Below are positions 1-8,090 of a stretch of DNA of 64,000 nt, in pieces. The stretch is taken from contig NZ_CP132291.1 in NCBI RefSeq assembly GCF_044359855.1, positions 2,914,001 to 2,978,000 on the forward strand, in the 5' to 3' direction. Source of the DNA: Rummeliibacillus pycnus_A (lineage in GTDB: Bacteria > Bacillota > Bacilli > Bacillales_A > Planococcaceae). Below the pieces are notes generated by a model, which worked only from the letters and a program-made list of their open reading frames with translations, was not told the DNA's origin and did not search any database. The first letter of the stretch is position 1. Each line of letters starts with the position of its first letter. Both the position numbers and the translations under genes were made by a program.

Positions 1-33
1 CGTCACAATTGTAGCAAAAAATTTAAAGGTCAT
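1..33 (-). CDS. 5' end of an unidentified gene leaving the window
   Basis: An ATG (reverse strand, 33-31) follows a good ribosome binding site (TAGGAG, about 6 bases upstream) and opens a reading frame beginning MTFKFFATIVT before the window ends. Only 11 codons are visible, so no function can be assigned. A perfect 8-bp stem-loop (GGGAGTGT/ACACTCCC, about 78-97) lies upstream in its possible leader, without a T-run on either side. Confidence 0.4.
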   Translation of the reverse strand, partial: MTFKFFATIVT

Positions 34-157
34 AGGAATCTCCTACCAAGTCAAAAACCTCGTTTTTGGGGAGTGTAGTCACACTCCCGTTGCTTGCCCT
101 TTTGATAAAGAGTGATTACGAAACTGATAGAGCCTATGATGATCTTTGAGTAAAAGG

Positions 158-192
158 AAAGGCACAGTTTCATTTTTGAAACTGTGCCTTTA
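158..192. terminator. Strong bidirectional hairpin terminator
   Basis: A long near-perfect stem (AAAGGCACAGTTTCA pairing with TGAAACTGTGCCTTT) with a 4-5 base loop lies between two minus-strand genes. It has A/T-rich flanks in both directions. Confidence 0.7.
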
Positions 193-226
193 TGTAAGAA
201 ACTATGCAAAATCATAAAGAAAAGAT

Positions 227-257
227 ACGGTTCAACTTTTTTAACCGTACTCTTTTA
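227..257 (-). terminator. Terminator of the 63-residue membrane protein gene
   Basis: ACGGTT at 227-232 pairs with AACCGT at 243-248. On the minus strand the stem is followed by a T-rich run, 26 bases past the stop codon of the gene ending at 283. Confidence 0.55.
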
Positions 258-282
258 TTGTGTTATAGCAATATTTATTAAC

Positions 283-474
283 TTATGTAAAATTTGCATC
301 TATAATTCCACATGCAACTAATGTCATCAAAAGCGCTAATATAAACATAATCATTACAAATTTATATTTATAACTCGGTGTTTCTTTATTTAATCTATAA
401 AATTTTATAACTACACATAACATTGTCACCGCCATAAGAAAAACAAACAAATTTAAGATAACAATCCCTGGCAT
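283..474 (-). CDS. Small two-helix membrane protein, possible immunity protein
   Basis: This 63-residue protein has two predicted membrane helices (about residues 3-25 and 39-56) joined by a short basic, tyrosine-rich loop (around YRLNKETPSYKYK). An AAGGAG-like site precedes the ATG. I do not recognise the family. It lies downstream, on the same strand, of a glycine/alanine-rich bacteriocin-like sequence (569-814), with a terminator between them. Small two-helix proteins next to class II bacteriocins are often immunity proteins, so that role is possible here. This is an inference from position and shape only. Confidence 0.5.
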   Translation of the reverse strand: MPGIVILNLFVFLMAVTMLCVVIKFYRLNKETPSYKYKFVMIMFILALLMTLVACGIIDANFT

Positions 475-501
475 TTAATTAACTCCTTTTTCTTAAACCT
501 T

Positions 502-550
502 AAAAATCAAAAGACTGTTGTCCCTCACCAGACAATAGTCTTTTGATTTT
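502..550. terminator. Long hairpin terminator after the bacteriocin-like sequence
   Basis: AAAATCAAAAGACT(A)TTG pairs with its complement across a short loop. The stem of about 18 bp is A/T-rich at its base, so it can end transcripts in either direction. It separates the remnant at 569-814 from the 63-residue ORF. Confidence 0.7.
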
Positions 551-568
551 AAAACACATAGGTATCTA

Positions 569-814
569 TTAATTAACTACTATATCATAATTAAGCAACA
601 TATCCTTACGTGATTGATATATTTTCACACCAATTCCAACCATAGTTACTGAAGCGCCTACAGCTGTTAATCCGCCTACAACAGCACCAATTCCTGTAGC
701 TGCTGTTATTGCTGCAACAAGAGTTCCGGTATAAGCAGTACCTCCGGCAATTGCAAAATCATCTTCTAATGAGATTATTTCTTTAACACTATTTTTGAAT
801 GTCTGTAGTCTAAC
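569..814 (-). pseudogene. Bacteriocin-like peptide remnant without a start codon
   Basis: An open frame of 81 codons on the minus strand has no ATG, GTG or TTG before an in-frame stop at 817-815, so the 5' end is lost or altered. It reads SLEDDFAIAGG, which resembles the double-glycine leaders of class II bacteriocins. A very hydrophobic Gly/Ala/Val-rich stretch of about 35 residues follows, then a polar tail (KIYQSRKDMLLNYD). It could equally be another small membrane peptide. The downstream 63-residue membrane protein would suit an immunity partner. The peptide nature and family are inferred; the missing start is seen directly. Confidence 0.4.
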
Positions 815-1179
815 TTAAGGGGGATTTTTATTTTGGTTAAATTTCAAGTAATATTAGAAAGCAAATTGTTAAAAAGAGAAGGACGTTCAAAACAGACGAT
901 TAACATTGGAAAATAAAAAATAAAGACAATAACTGTGGGGAGTAAATCGATATTCAAAAAGAGAAAACTTCTTCTAAATAATCCAGGTTCTAAATAAGCA
1001 CGATGTACCATTGAACCCTCTCCCCAACGTAATTTTGTCACATCTGAAGTCAGTATTTGAATATAGACGATCTGTTTGAAATCTACGGTTCAAACGATTT
1101 GAAGTGATTTTACCTCATATCATTTTTCAATCTAAACACTATTTCCGTTACAATAGTAGACATTGAGAGGAGCGGAATT

Positions 1180-1791
1180 ATGTCTAAATCATTAGTTTTA
1201 GCTGAAAAACCATCCGTTGCACGCGATATTGCGCGCGTTTTAGGATGTCAAAAGAAGGGGAATGGTTTTTTAGAAGGTTCCCAATATATTGTGACATGGG
1301 CACTTGGCTACTTAGTCACACATGTAGATCCAGAACAATACGACAACAAATATAAAGAATGGAAGATGGAAGATCTACCGATTATTCCGAACCCATTTAA
1401 ACTTGTTCCAATTCGTCAAACAACCAAACAATTTAATGCGGTGAAATCACAATTAGCTCGTCAAGATGTAAACCAAGTTGTTATCGCGACAGATGCTGGA
1501 CGTGAAGGAGAACTTGTTGCACGTTGGATATTAGAAAAAGCCAAATGCCACAAACCGATCAAACGTCTGTGGATATCTTCTGTAACAGATAAGGCAATCA
1601 AAGACGGTTTTGCACATTTAAAAGACGGACGAGCATATAACAATTTGTATGAAGCAGCCGTTGCACGTGCAGAAGCAGACTGGGTTGTGGGGATCAACGC
1701 CACCCGTGCATTAACGGTTAAATACAATGCACAGTTATCAACAGGTCGTGTCCAATTGTATCCTGTCAATTCCTTGGGCGAAATTTGTTAA
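1180..1791 (+). pseudogene. topB: topB 5' fragment 1 (DNA topoisomerase III N-terminus)
   Basis: Residues 1-192 match the N-terminal part of topoisomerase III: the LVLAEKPSVARDIA start, the Toprim acidic motif TDAGREGELVARW, and the GRVQ motif. Homology ends exactly after the GRVQ codons at 1755. The frame then runs 11 codons through foreign sequence (LYPVNSLGEIC) to a stop. The catalytic tyrosine region, gate and zinc ribbons are absent, so it cannot relax DNA. Start codon and ribosome site (GAGAGGAGCG) are intact, so a 203-residue Toprim-only polypeptide could be made. It differs clearly from both other topB 5' ends in the window, so it is not a recent duplicate. Confidence 0.85.
1756..1770 (+). 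repeat. Left 15-bp inverted repeat at the topB break
   Basis: TTGTATCCTGTCAAT begins immediately after the last topB codon (CAA, Gln). The same 15 bases, inverted, adjoin the second topB 5' fragment at 8076-8090. With the shared CAA codon the match is 18 bp. The sequences diverge directly beyond it. It behaves like the terminal repeat of an inserted element or the arm of an integration site. Confidence 0.75.
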
Positions 1792-1835
1792 TCTAGTGTT
1801 TATCTAGGTTGTACGAATTTCGCCCATTTTTATTT
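1776..1835 (+). terminator. Hairpin terminator just inside the left repeat
   Basis: GGGCGAAATT (1776-1785) pairs perfectly with AATTTCGCCC (1816-1825), and ATTTTTATTT follows. It covers the stop codon of the truncated topB, so it would end that transcript. Confidence 0.6.
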
Positions 1836-2090
1836 GGGTGGAAATTGATTTTTAAAATAAAAACTTAAATATTATTAATCCCTGTATTTCTATTTCCTTA
1901 ATGTGGTGCTCATCACCATAAAGTGGGGTTGATTTCCGTTCAGGCTGGGCGCTTTTAAAGCAAGAAGTAGAAATCCTTAAACAAGCAATGATGATTATGA
2001 ATTCTAAATAGAGCTAATAGCTGACCATATTTCATGTACTACGATTATGTTAATATTAAGAATACAAGATATTAAAAGGAGCACGAAAAC

Positions 2091-4277
2091 ATGGTGAAAA
2101 GCTTAGTATTAGCAGAAAAACCTTCAGTTGCACGTGATATTGCGAATGTACTGAAGTGTAATAAAAAAGGAAATGGTTTTTTAGAAGGTGACAAATACAT
2201 TGTGACTTGGGCATTAGGACATTTAGTAACACTAGCCGATCCTGAAAGCTATGATGAAAAATATAAAAAGTGGAATTTAGAAGATTTACCAATGCTACCG
2301 GAGCGTTTAAAGTTAACGACAATTAAGCAGACAAGTAAACAATATAATGCAGTAAAATCACAATTAACGCGTAATGATGTTAATGAAATTATTATTGCAA
2401 CAGATGCTGGCCGTGAAGGTGAACTTGTTGCACGTTGGATTATTGAACGTGCAAAAGTTAATAAGCCAATTAAACGCTTATGGATTTCTTCCGTTACAGA
2501 CAAAGCCATTAAAGAAGGTTTCGCTAATTTAAAATCCGGTAAAGCATATGAAAATCTGTATTTTTCGGCTATAGCTCGTTCTGAAGCCGATTGGTACATC
2601 GGACTTAATGCCACTAGAGCATTAACTACCAAACACAATGCACAGCTAAATTGTGGACGTGTTCAAACTCCTGTTGTTGCAATGGTAGCAGCACGTGAAA
2701 ATGAAATTAAAAATTTCAAGTCTCAAACGTATTACGGTATTGAAGCACAAACGAAGGAATTAAAATTAACTTGGCAAGATGCAAACGGCAATTCACGCAG
2801 CTTTAATAAAGAAAAAGTTGATCACATAGTAACTACTTTAGGTAAACAAGATGCAAACGTAATTGATGTTGAGCGTAAGCCTAAAAAATCATTTGCACCT
2901 GGTCTTTATGATTTAACAGAATTACAACGTGATGCGAATAAACTGTTTGGTTATTCAGCAAAAGAAACGTTAAATATCATGCAGAAACTATATGAATCGC
3001 ATAAAGTGTTAACTTATCCTCGTACAGATTCTAGATATTTATCTTCAGACATTATTAACACCCTTCCAGAACGTTTAAAAGCGTGTGGTATAGGTCAATA
3101 TCGTTCTTTAGCAAACAAAGTACTTACAAAGCCAATTAAAGCAAATAAATCATTTGTAGATGACAGTAAAGTATCTGATCACCATGCGATTATTCCAACA
3201 GAGGAATTTGTGAACTTCGCAAACTTTACGGATAAAGAACGAAAAATTTATGATTTAGTTGTAAAGCGTTTCTTAGCTGTACTTTTCCCAGCTTATAAAT
3301 ATGAACAATTAACAGTACAAGCTCAAATCCGTAATGAAAAATTCATTGCACGTGGTAAAACAGTAATTTCTGTTGGATGGAAGGAAGTTTACTCAAATCA
3401 TTTTGACGATGAGGATGCAAATGAAGATGTGAAGGAACAATTATTACCACTTCTTGAAAAAGGACAAGTGTTAAAAACAAATATAATTGTTCAAACTTCT
3501 GGTCAAACAAGACCACCTGCTCGCTTCACAGAGGCTACTTTACTTTCAGCTATGGAAAATCCTACGAAGTATATGAACACGCAAAATAAACAACTTGTAG
3601 ATACGTTAAAATCAACAGGAGGATTAGGTACTGTTGCAACACGTGCAGATATCATTGATAAACTATTCAATTCTTTCCTAATTGAAAAGCGTGGTAAGGA
3701 TATTCACATTACTTCTAAAGGGAGTCAATTACTTGATTTAGTTCCTAACGAATTAAAGTCTCCTGAAACAACAGCACAGTGGGAGCAAAAGTTAGAATTA
3801 ATTGCTAAAGGTAAGCTGAAAAAAGAAACATTTATTGATGAAATGAAGCAGCATACAAAAGACATTGTTACTGATATTAAAAATAGCGACAAGAAATTTA
3901 AGCATGATAATATTTCCACAAAAACATGTCCAGATTGTGGTAAACCAATGCTTGAGGTAAACGGTAAAAAAGGAAAAATGCTTATATGTCAAGATCGTGA
4001 ATGTGGACACCGTAAAAATGTTTCGCGTGTTACAAATGCACGATGCCCTCAATGTAAGAAAAAACTTGAGTTACGTGGTGAAGGTGATGGACAAATCTTC
4101 GTATGTAAATGTGGCTATCGTGAAAAGTTATCTGCATTTGAAGCTCGCCGTAAAAAAGAAGGCGGCAAAAAAGCAGATAAACGTACTGTTCAAAAATATA
4201 TGAAGCAACAAAATAAAGAAGAAGAACCGTTAAATAATGCATTTGCTGAGTTGTTGAAAAATTTTAATAAAGAATAG
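2091..4277 (+). CDS. topB: DNA topoisomerase III, full length
   Basis: This 728-residue type IA topoisomerase relaxes negatively supercoiled DNA and resolves replication and recombination intermediates. It has an N-terminal Toprim domain (TDAGREGELVARW near 105), the GRVQTPVVAM motif at 189-198, the catalytic tyrosine motif YPRTDSRYL near 315, and C-terminal zinc-ribbon-like Cys clusters (CPDCG, CPQCK, CKCG, about 610-680). Start ATG follows AAAAGGAGCACG. It is the only complete copy of three topB-derived sequences here and lies inside the 15-bp inverted repeats, just upstream of the NACHT gene. It may be a spare carried by the island that compensates for disruption of the chromosomal gene, or a plasmid/ICE-type TopB. 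Confidence 0.95.
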   Translation: MVKSLVLAEKPSVARDIANVLKCNKKGNGFLEGDKYIVTWALGHLVTLADPESYDEKYKKWNLEDLPMLPERLKLTTIKQTSKQYNAVKSQLTRNDVNEIIIATDAGREGELVARWIIERAKVNKPIKRLWISSVTDKAIKEGFANLKSGKAYENLYFSAIARSEADWYIGLNATRALTTKHNAQLNCGRVQTPVVAMVAARENEIKNFKSQTYYGIEAQTKELKLTWQDANGNSRSFNKEKVDHIVTTLGKQDANVIDVERKPKKSFAPGLYDLTELQRDANKLFGYSAKETLNIMQKLYESHKVLTYPRTDSRYLSSDIINTLPERLKACGIGQYRSLANKVLTKPIKANKSFVDDSKVSDHHAIIPTEEFVNFANFTDKERKIYDLVVKRFLAVLFPAYKYEQLTVQAQIRNEKFIARGKTVISVGWKEVYSNHFDDEDANEDVKEQLLPLLEKGQVLKTNIIVQTSGQTRPPARFTEATLLSAMENPTKYMNTQNKQLVDTLKSTGGLGTVATRADIIDKLFNSFLIEKRGKDIHITSKGSQLLDLVPNELKSPETTAQWEQKLELIAKGKLKKETFIDEMKQHTKDIVTDIKNSDKKFKHDNISTKTCPDCGKPMLEVNGKKGKMLICQDRECGHRKNVSRVTNARCPQCKKKLELRGEGDGQIFVCKCGYREKLSAFEARRKKEGGKKADKRTVQKYMKQQNKEEEPLNNAFAELLKNFNKE

Positions 4278-4286
4278 TTTTATTTT

Positions 4287-4315
4287 AAGAAGTCACTTAT
4301 CATGACTTCTTTTTT
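4287..4315 (+). terminator. topB terminator
   Basis: AAGAAGTCA pairs with TGACTTCTT across a 7-base loop, followed by a T-run. It lies 10 bases after the topB stop and separates topB from the NACHT gene, so the two are probably separate transcripts, perhaps with some read-through. Confidence 0.8.
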
Positions 4316-4355
4316 AAAAAATTGTTATTAACTATAAGTTAAGGAGGATATTGTT

Positions 4356-7300
4356 ATGAAAATAAAATTTAATGAAAAAAAATCTAATTTTGAAGAATAC
4401 ATATTTGAGGCACTTACAGAATCTAATTTTGATGATTGTCTAAATAAAACTAGAAAAGCAGCAGAAGCTTTATGTAAATCTATTCTATATTTGAAGCTTC
4501 CTGAATCTGAAGCAATTGAATTTATAACTGGTGCCCGTACAGTTAATAAATCTACAATTACTAAACCAAGAAGATTAGATTTATCTGGCTTAATTCAGTT
4601 GGTTACAACAGATAATTCATCATATATCTTTATAGATGATAGAAATGAGAGAGAGATTGTTAGGATCAACTTAGATTCGATTCGTTTATTAGGGAATAAA
4701 GGTTCTCATGATAAAGAGCATATAAGAGAAACTCAAATCATAATGGAATATCAGTTGCTTAAAAGTAATTTATTGTATTTGATTAATTGGTGTTATAAAA
4801 ATATGTATTGTATGGAAATGCCAAGTAAAGTTTTAAATGCAATAAATGAATTTAAAAATGAAGAAGAAGCAAATACTATTAAACAACAAGTAAACGAAAT
4901 TGATAGCTTTTATGAATTACTTCGCGAATGGCTAAAAATTCTTGAATATTCTTTTGGACCAATAGAATTTAATTTGGAAAATGACAAAATCTTTGATATA
5001 GAAATTCCAGGAAGAAGAAATACAGTTGAAAAAATTTTAGTAATAAGTAGTATTGAACATATTGATTTTAATAAGGCTTGTATAGCAAAAGAATTAAAAG
5101 ATGGCTATGATTGTGTAGAAGTATGGATTGTTACTTCTAAAACAATCAGTGATTCAGCTAGAAAATTTGAAGAAGGTGTATATTGTTATACCTTTGACGA
5201 ATTAATTGAAGACAATTTTACCTTAGAACCTTATTTAGATTGGTTAAATAACTATGTAAATGAAAAAAAAATTGTCGAAAATTTTATTCAACTTGAATGT
5301 GAGATTAGAGAAGAACATAAAAATACTAAAAAAATAATAGCAAGATCAGATGAGGAAATAATAAAATATACTGATAAATGGTTAGAACATGACAGTAAAG
5401 ATCATTTATCAATTTTAGGAGACTTTGGTACAGGTAAAACTTGGTTTTCTCTTTATTATGCTTGGAAACTAGCCGAAAAGTATAAAGAAGCTAAAGAAAA
5501 GGGGCTTCCTAGACCTAGGATACCTATTGTAATCTTTCTAAGAGATTATGCAAAAGCAGTAAGTGTTGAAACTTTAATTTCAGATTTCTTCTTCAGAAAA
5601 CATCAAATTGATCTAAAAGGTGCATTTTCAGCTTTTAACTTTTTGAATAAACATGGTAAATTACTTATCATTTTTGATGGATTTGATGAGATGTCTGATA
5701 GAATAAATAAACAAAAAATGATAGATAATTTTTGGGAACTAGCAAGCGTTATTAAAGGCAATGCAAAAGTTATTCTTACTTGTAGAAACGAACATTTCCC
5801 TGAGATAAAAGAAGGGCGCTCCGTTTTAAAAGCCGAAATGAAAGAATCTACTAAACATTTAACAGGTACCACTCCACAATTTGAAACAGTTTATTTGAAA
5901 TTATTAAATGAAATTCAAATAAAGGAAATTTTAAGTAAATACACTACCCCTTCAAGCATCGAAAAGCTATTAAAAAATCAAACTATATTAGATCTTTTAA
6001 AAAGACCAGTAATGATAGATTTAATCTTAGAGTCTATTGATAATTTAGCGGATTTAGAGAATGTTGATTTGGCTACAATTTATTTTTATGCTACTAGAAA
6101 TAAATTAATTAGAGATATTAAAGAAGAACGTACATTTACTTCTTTAGCAGATAAATATTTCTTTATGTGTGAAATTTCTCAAGAAATGTTACATACTAAT
6201 AAATTATCGATTAGTTACAAAGAATTTCCAAATTTAATACGCCAATATTTTTCACAAGTAGTTAAAGATGATGAAATAGATTATTGGCGTTATGATATGC
6301 ATGGTCAAACTTTATTGATAATTGATGAGGATGGTCAATATAAACCTGCTCATAAATCTTTTCTAGAATATTTTTTAGCATTTAAATATATTTCTTTGTT
6401 AGGATTATTAAAAACAGAATATTTAAATGTAATTAAAGAGAGAAATAAAATAGATAATAGCATAGAGCCCAAGAAATACACTTGGGATGAGTATTTTAAA
6501 ATTGAAAGTGGAAGCTCAGAAAAGATTGCTCCTATTTCTGACTTTACAGTTGAGAAAATAGAAGAACTAGCAGTAATAATAGGCAAAGAACTTTTAACAA
6601 AACCAATGTGTAAATTAGCAGTTGAGATGATAGATTGGGATAAAAAATCAGAGGATTTTAATAACTTGTTGAATGCTTGTAAAGGAAAAACTTTTGAGGA
6701 AATAGGATATTTAGCTACTAACTTAACTTTAATACTTTTAATGAAGGACAAAGATCATGGTATAAATAGAGATTTTTCTAATCTCTGTCTAAGAAATTTA
6801 GACTTTAACATTCTATTTAACCATGAACGATTAGAGGATTCCATCCATTGGTATCCTACTGATTTAAGCTTTGAAAATTCTAACTTCAGCTATTCAGATT
6901 TACAAAAATCCAATTTTTCTATTTTCACTTCTTTTGAAAGCAGTGAAAATAAATATAGATCCACAAATTTTCATAAAACATTATTCTCAGATGATTTCTT
7001 CAGAGAATATCAAATCGATGATATTTGTTTAATTAAAGAAGAGAATCGACTTCTTGTTGGTGCACATGATGAATTATTACTTTTAGAAACAGATACGTTA
7101 AAAGTAATTAAAAGAATTAAAGAAACAGCATGGAAAATTTTTTATTTAAAAGAAAAGGATATAATTATCGTATCTGGCTGGTTTAAACTTCATATTTATG
7201 ACAAAAATCTTAATCATATAAATACTGTAAAAGTCACTGAAACTTATAACGAATTAAAAGATTCAGATGAAAAAAATGGCTGGCTAACTAAGTTTGGTTA

Positions 7301-8024
7301 CTTAAAAAACAAGAATGAACTTCTTGTTTTGAGTGCAAATTCTACTTTATATAAAATTGATTTGAATATATTAGAAGAGAAAGAATACCATATTATTATG
7401 CCAAATAGCATTATGAAGATGTATCTCAATAATTCTTCAGAGTGTATACTTTTAAAAGGATATGATGAAATATTCTATATATATGATTTAAAAACGAACA
7501 CCATCATTCACAAGGAAGATTATACAGTAATTAGTAATTTACATTCTACACGAGATATTTATATTATTAAAAATAAGAATACTCTCGAATTAAGAGAATT
7601 GTATACTCAAGAAATTAAATGTAAACTAGATCTGAATTTAAATGAACCTATATATTCCATCAATTTCAATGAGGAGAATAACTTAATATATTGTTTTTCT
7701 AATCAAAAAATAATTTTGATTGAGTTAGAAGAAGATACTTTAAATATTAAATCTGAGATTTCAGTAGAAAAGAATGAATTAGTTAAATTGGCGGAATTTT
7801 CTAGTGATAGTTCTTTTAAACAGCTCAAAAAGATAATATGTTTAAAGGAAGATAATATATTAATGTTAGTTGATAATCTCATTGGGGTTTATTCAATGAA
7901 AGAAAATAAATTCATCAAATACTTCAAGAGATTTGATAATATTATTGATGCTAATTTTAGAAATTGCGAGGGTTTAAGTGAAGAAACTCTTCAGAGAATA
8001 TATCAAAATGGTGGTATCATTTAA
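4356..8024 (+). CDS. NACHT-domain NTPase, candidate NLR-like defence protein
   Basis: The 1222-residue protein has, in order: an N-terminal DUF4145/HEPN-like helical region (1-160, with IRLLGNKGSHD, an R-N-H spacing close to the HEPN ribonuclease motif); a region of about 180-320 that could be a degenerate restriction-endonuclease-like fold; a NACHT P-loop NTPase with Walker A GDFGTGKTW (about 356-364), Walker B LLIIFDGFDEM (about 434-444) and a sensor motif ILTCRNEHF; a helical region; a short pentapeptide-like stretch (about 825-860); and a C-terminal beta-rich propeller-like region (about 880-1200). Bacterial NACHT proteins are known anti-phage sensors in which the C-terminus recognises a trigger and the N-terminus kills. 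An AAGGAGG site precedes the ATG. The gene is A/T-richer than its neighbours and stands alone, with no separate effector. The domain calls outside NACHT are tentative. Confidence 0.85.
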   Translation: MKIKFNEKKSNFEEYIFEALTESNFDDCLNKTRKAAEALCKSILYLKLPESEAIEFITGARTVNKSTITKPRRLDLSGLIQLVTTDNSSYIFIDDRNEREIVRINLDSIRLLGNKGSHDKEHIRETQIIMEYQLLKSNLLYLINWCYKNMYCMEMPSKVLNAINEFKNEEEANTIKQQVNEIDSFYELLREWLKILEYSFGPIEFNLENDKIFDIEIPGRRNTVEKILVISSIEHIDFNKACIAKELKDGYDCVEVWIVTSKTISDSARKFEEGVYCYTFDELIEDNFTLEPYLDWLNNYVNEKKIVENFIQLECEIREEHKNTKKIIARSDEEIIKYTDKWLEHDSKDHLSILGDFGTGKTWFSLYYAWKLAEKYKEAKEKGLPRPRIPIVIFLRDYAKAVSVETLISDFFFRKHQIDLKGAFSAFNFLNKHGKLLIIFDGFDEMSDRINKQKMIDNFWELASVIKGNAKVILTCRNEHFPEIKEGRSVLKAEMKESTKHLTGTTPQFETVYLKLLNEIQIKEILSKYTTPSSIEKLLKNQTILDLLKRPVMIDLILESIDNLADLENVDLATIYFYATRNKLIRDIKEERTFTSLADKYFFMCEISQEMLHTNKLSISYKEFPNLIRQYFSQVVKDDEIDYWRYDMHGQTLLIIDEDGQYKPAHKSFLEYFLAFKYISLLGLLKTEYLNVIKERNKIDNSIEPKKYTWDEYFKIESGSSEKIAPISDFTVEKIEELAVIIGKELLTKPMCKLAVEMIDWDKKSEDFNNLLNACKGKTFEEIGYLATNLTLILLMKDKDHGINRDFSNLCLRNLDFNILFNHERLEDSIHWYPTDLSFENSNFSYSDLQKSNFSIFTSFESSENKYRSTNFHKTLFSDDFFREYQIDDICLIKEENRLLVGAHDELLLLETDTLKVIKRIKETAWKIFYLKEKDIIIVSGWFKLHIYDKNLNHINTVKVTETYNELKDSDEKNGWLTKFGYLKNKNELLVLSANSTLYKIDLNILEEKEYHIIMPNSIMKMYLNNSSECILLKGYDEIFYIYDLKTNTIIHKEDYTVISNLHSTRDIYIIKNKNTLELRELYTQEIKCKLDLNLNEPIYSINFNEENNLIYCFSNQKIILIELEEDTLNIKSEISVEKNELVKLAEFSSDSSFKQLKKIICLKEDNILMLVDNLIGVYSMKENKFIKYFKRFDNIIDANFRNCEGLSEETLQRIYQNGGII

Positions 8025-8031
8025 AAGTAAG

Positions 8032-8066
8032 AACTCCTTCTTTTCTTTAAGGAAGGAGTTTTTTAT
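8032..8066 (+). terminator. NACHT gene terminator
   Basis: AACTCCTTC (8032-8040) pairs with GAAGGAGTT (8052-8060), followed by TTTTTAT. It is only 8 bases after the stop codon and ends just before the right inverted repeat. Confidence 0.85.
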
Positions 8067-8075
8067 TTCCATAAT

Positions 8076-8090
8076 ATTGACAGGATACAA
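8076..8090 (-). repeat. Right 15-bp inverted repeat at the second topB break
   Basis: ATTGACAGGATACAA is the exact reverse complement of 1756-1770 and abuts the Gln codon of topB fragment 2 (8091-8093). The two repeats bound 6335 bp containing intact topB and the NACHT gene. Confidence 0.75.

Noticed and set aside
844..1041. Minus-strand ORF of 65 codons with hydrophobic residues
   Set aside because: No ribosome site, no recognisable family, in decayed intergenic sequence upstream of the topB fragment. Treated as chance.
1756..1790. Intron or intein inserted in topB after GRVQ
   Set aside because: The inserted sequence starts TTGTATCC, lacking the group II GTGYG start, a group I U-G splice context, or an intein Cys/Ser start and splicing domains.
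7974..8030. Real overlap between the NACHT gene and a coding topB gene on the other strand
   Set aside because: The antisense frame only lacks a stop by chance. topB homology ends at 8091, so the overlap has no coding meaning.
1756..8090. Tn7-like transposon with TGT ends
   Set aside because: The ends contain TGTATCCTGTCAAT, loosely like Tn7 termini, but there are no repeated TnsB-type sites near either end and no tns genes. The right end has only 10 bases between the NACHT terminator and the repeat.
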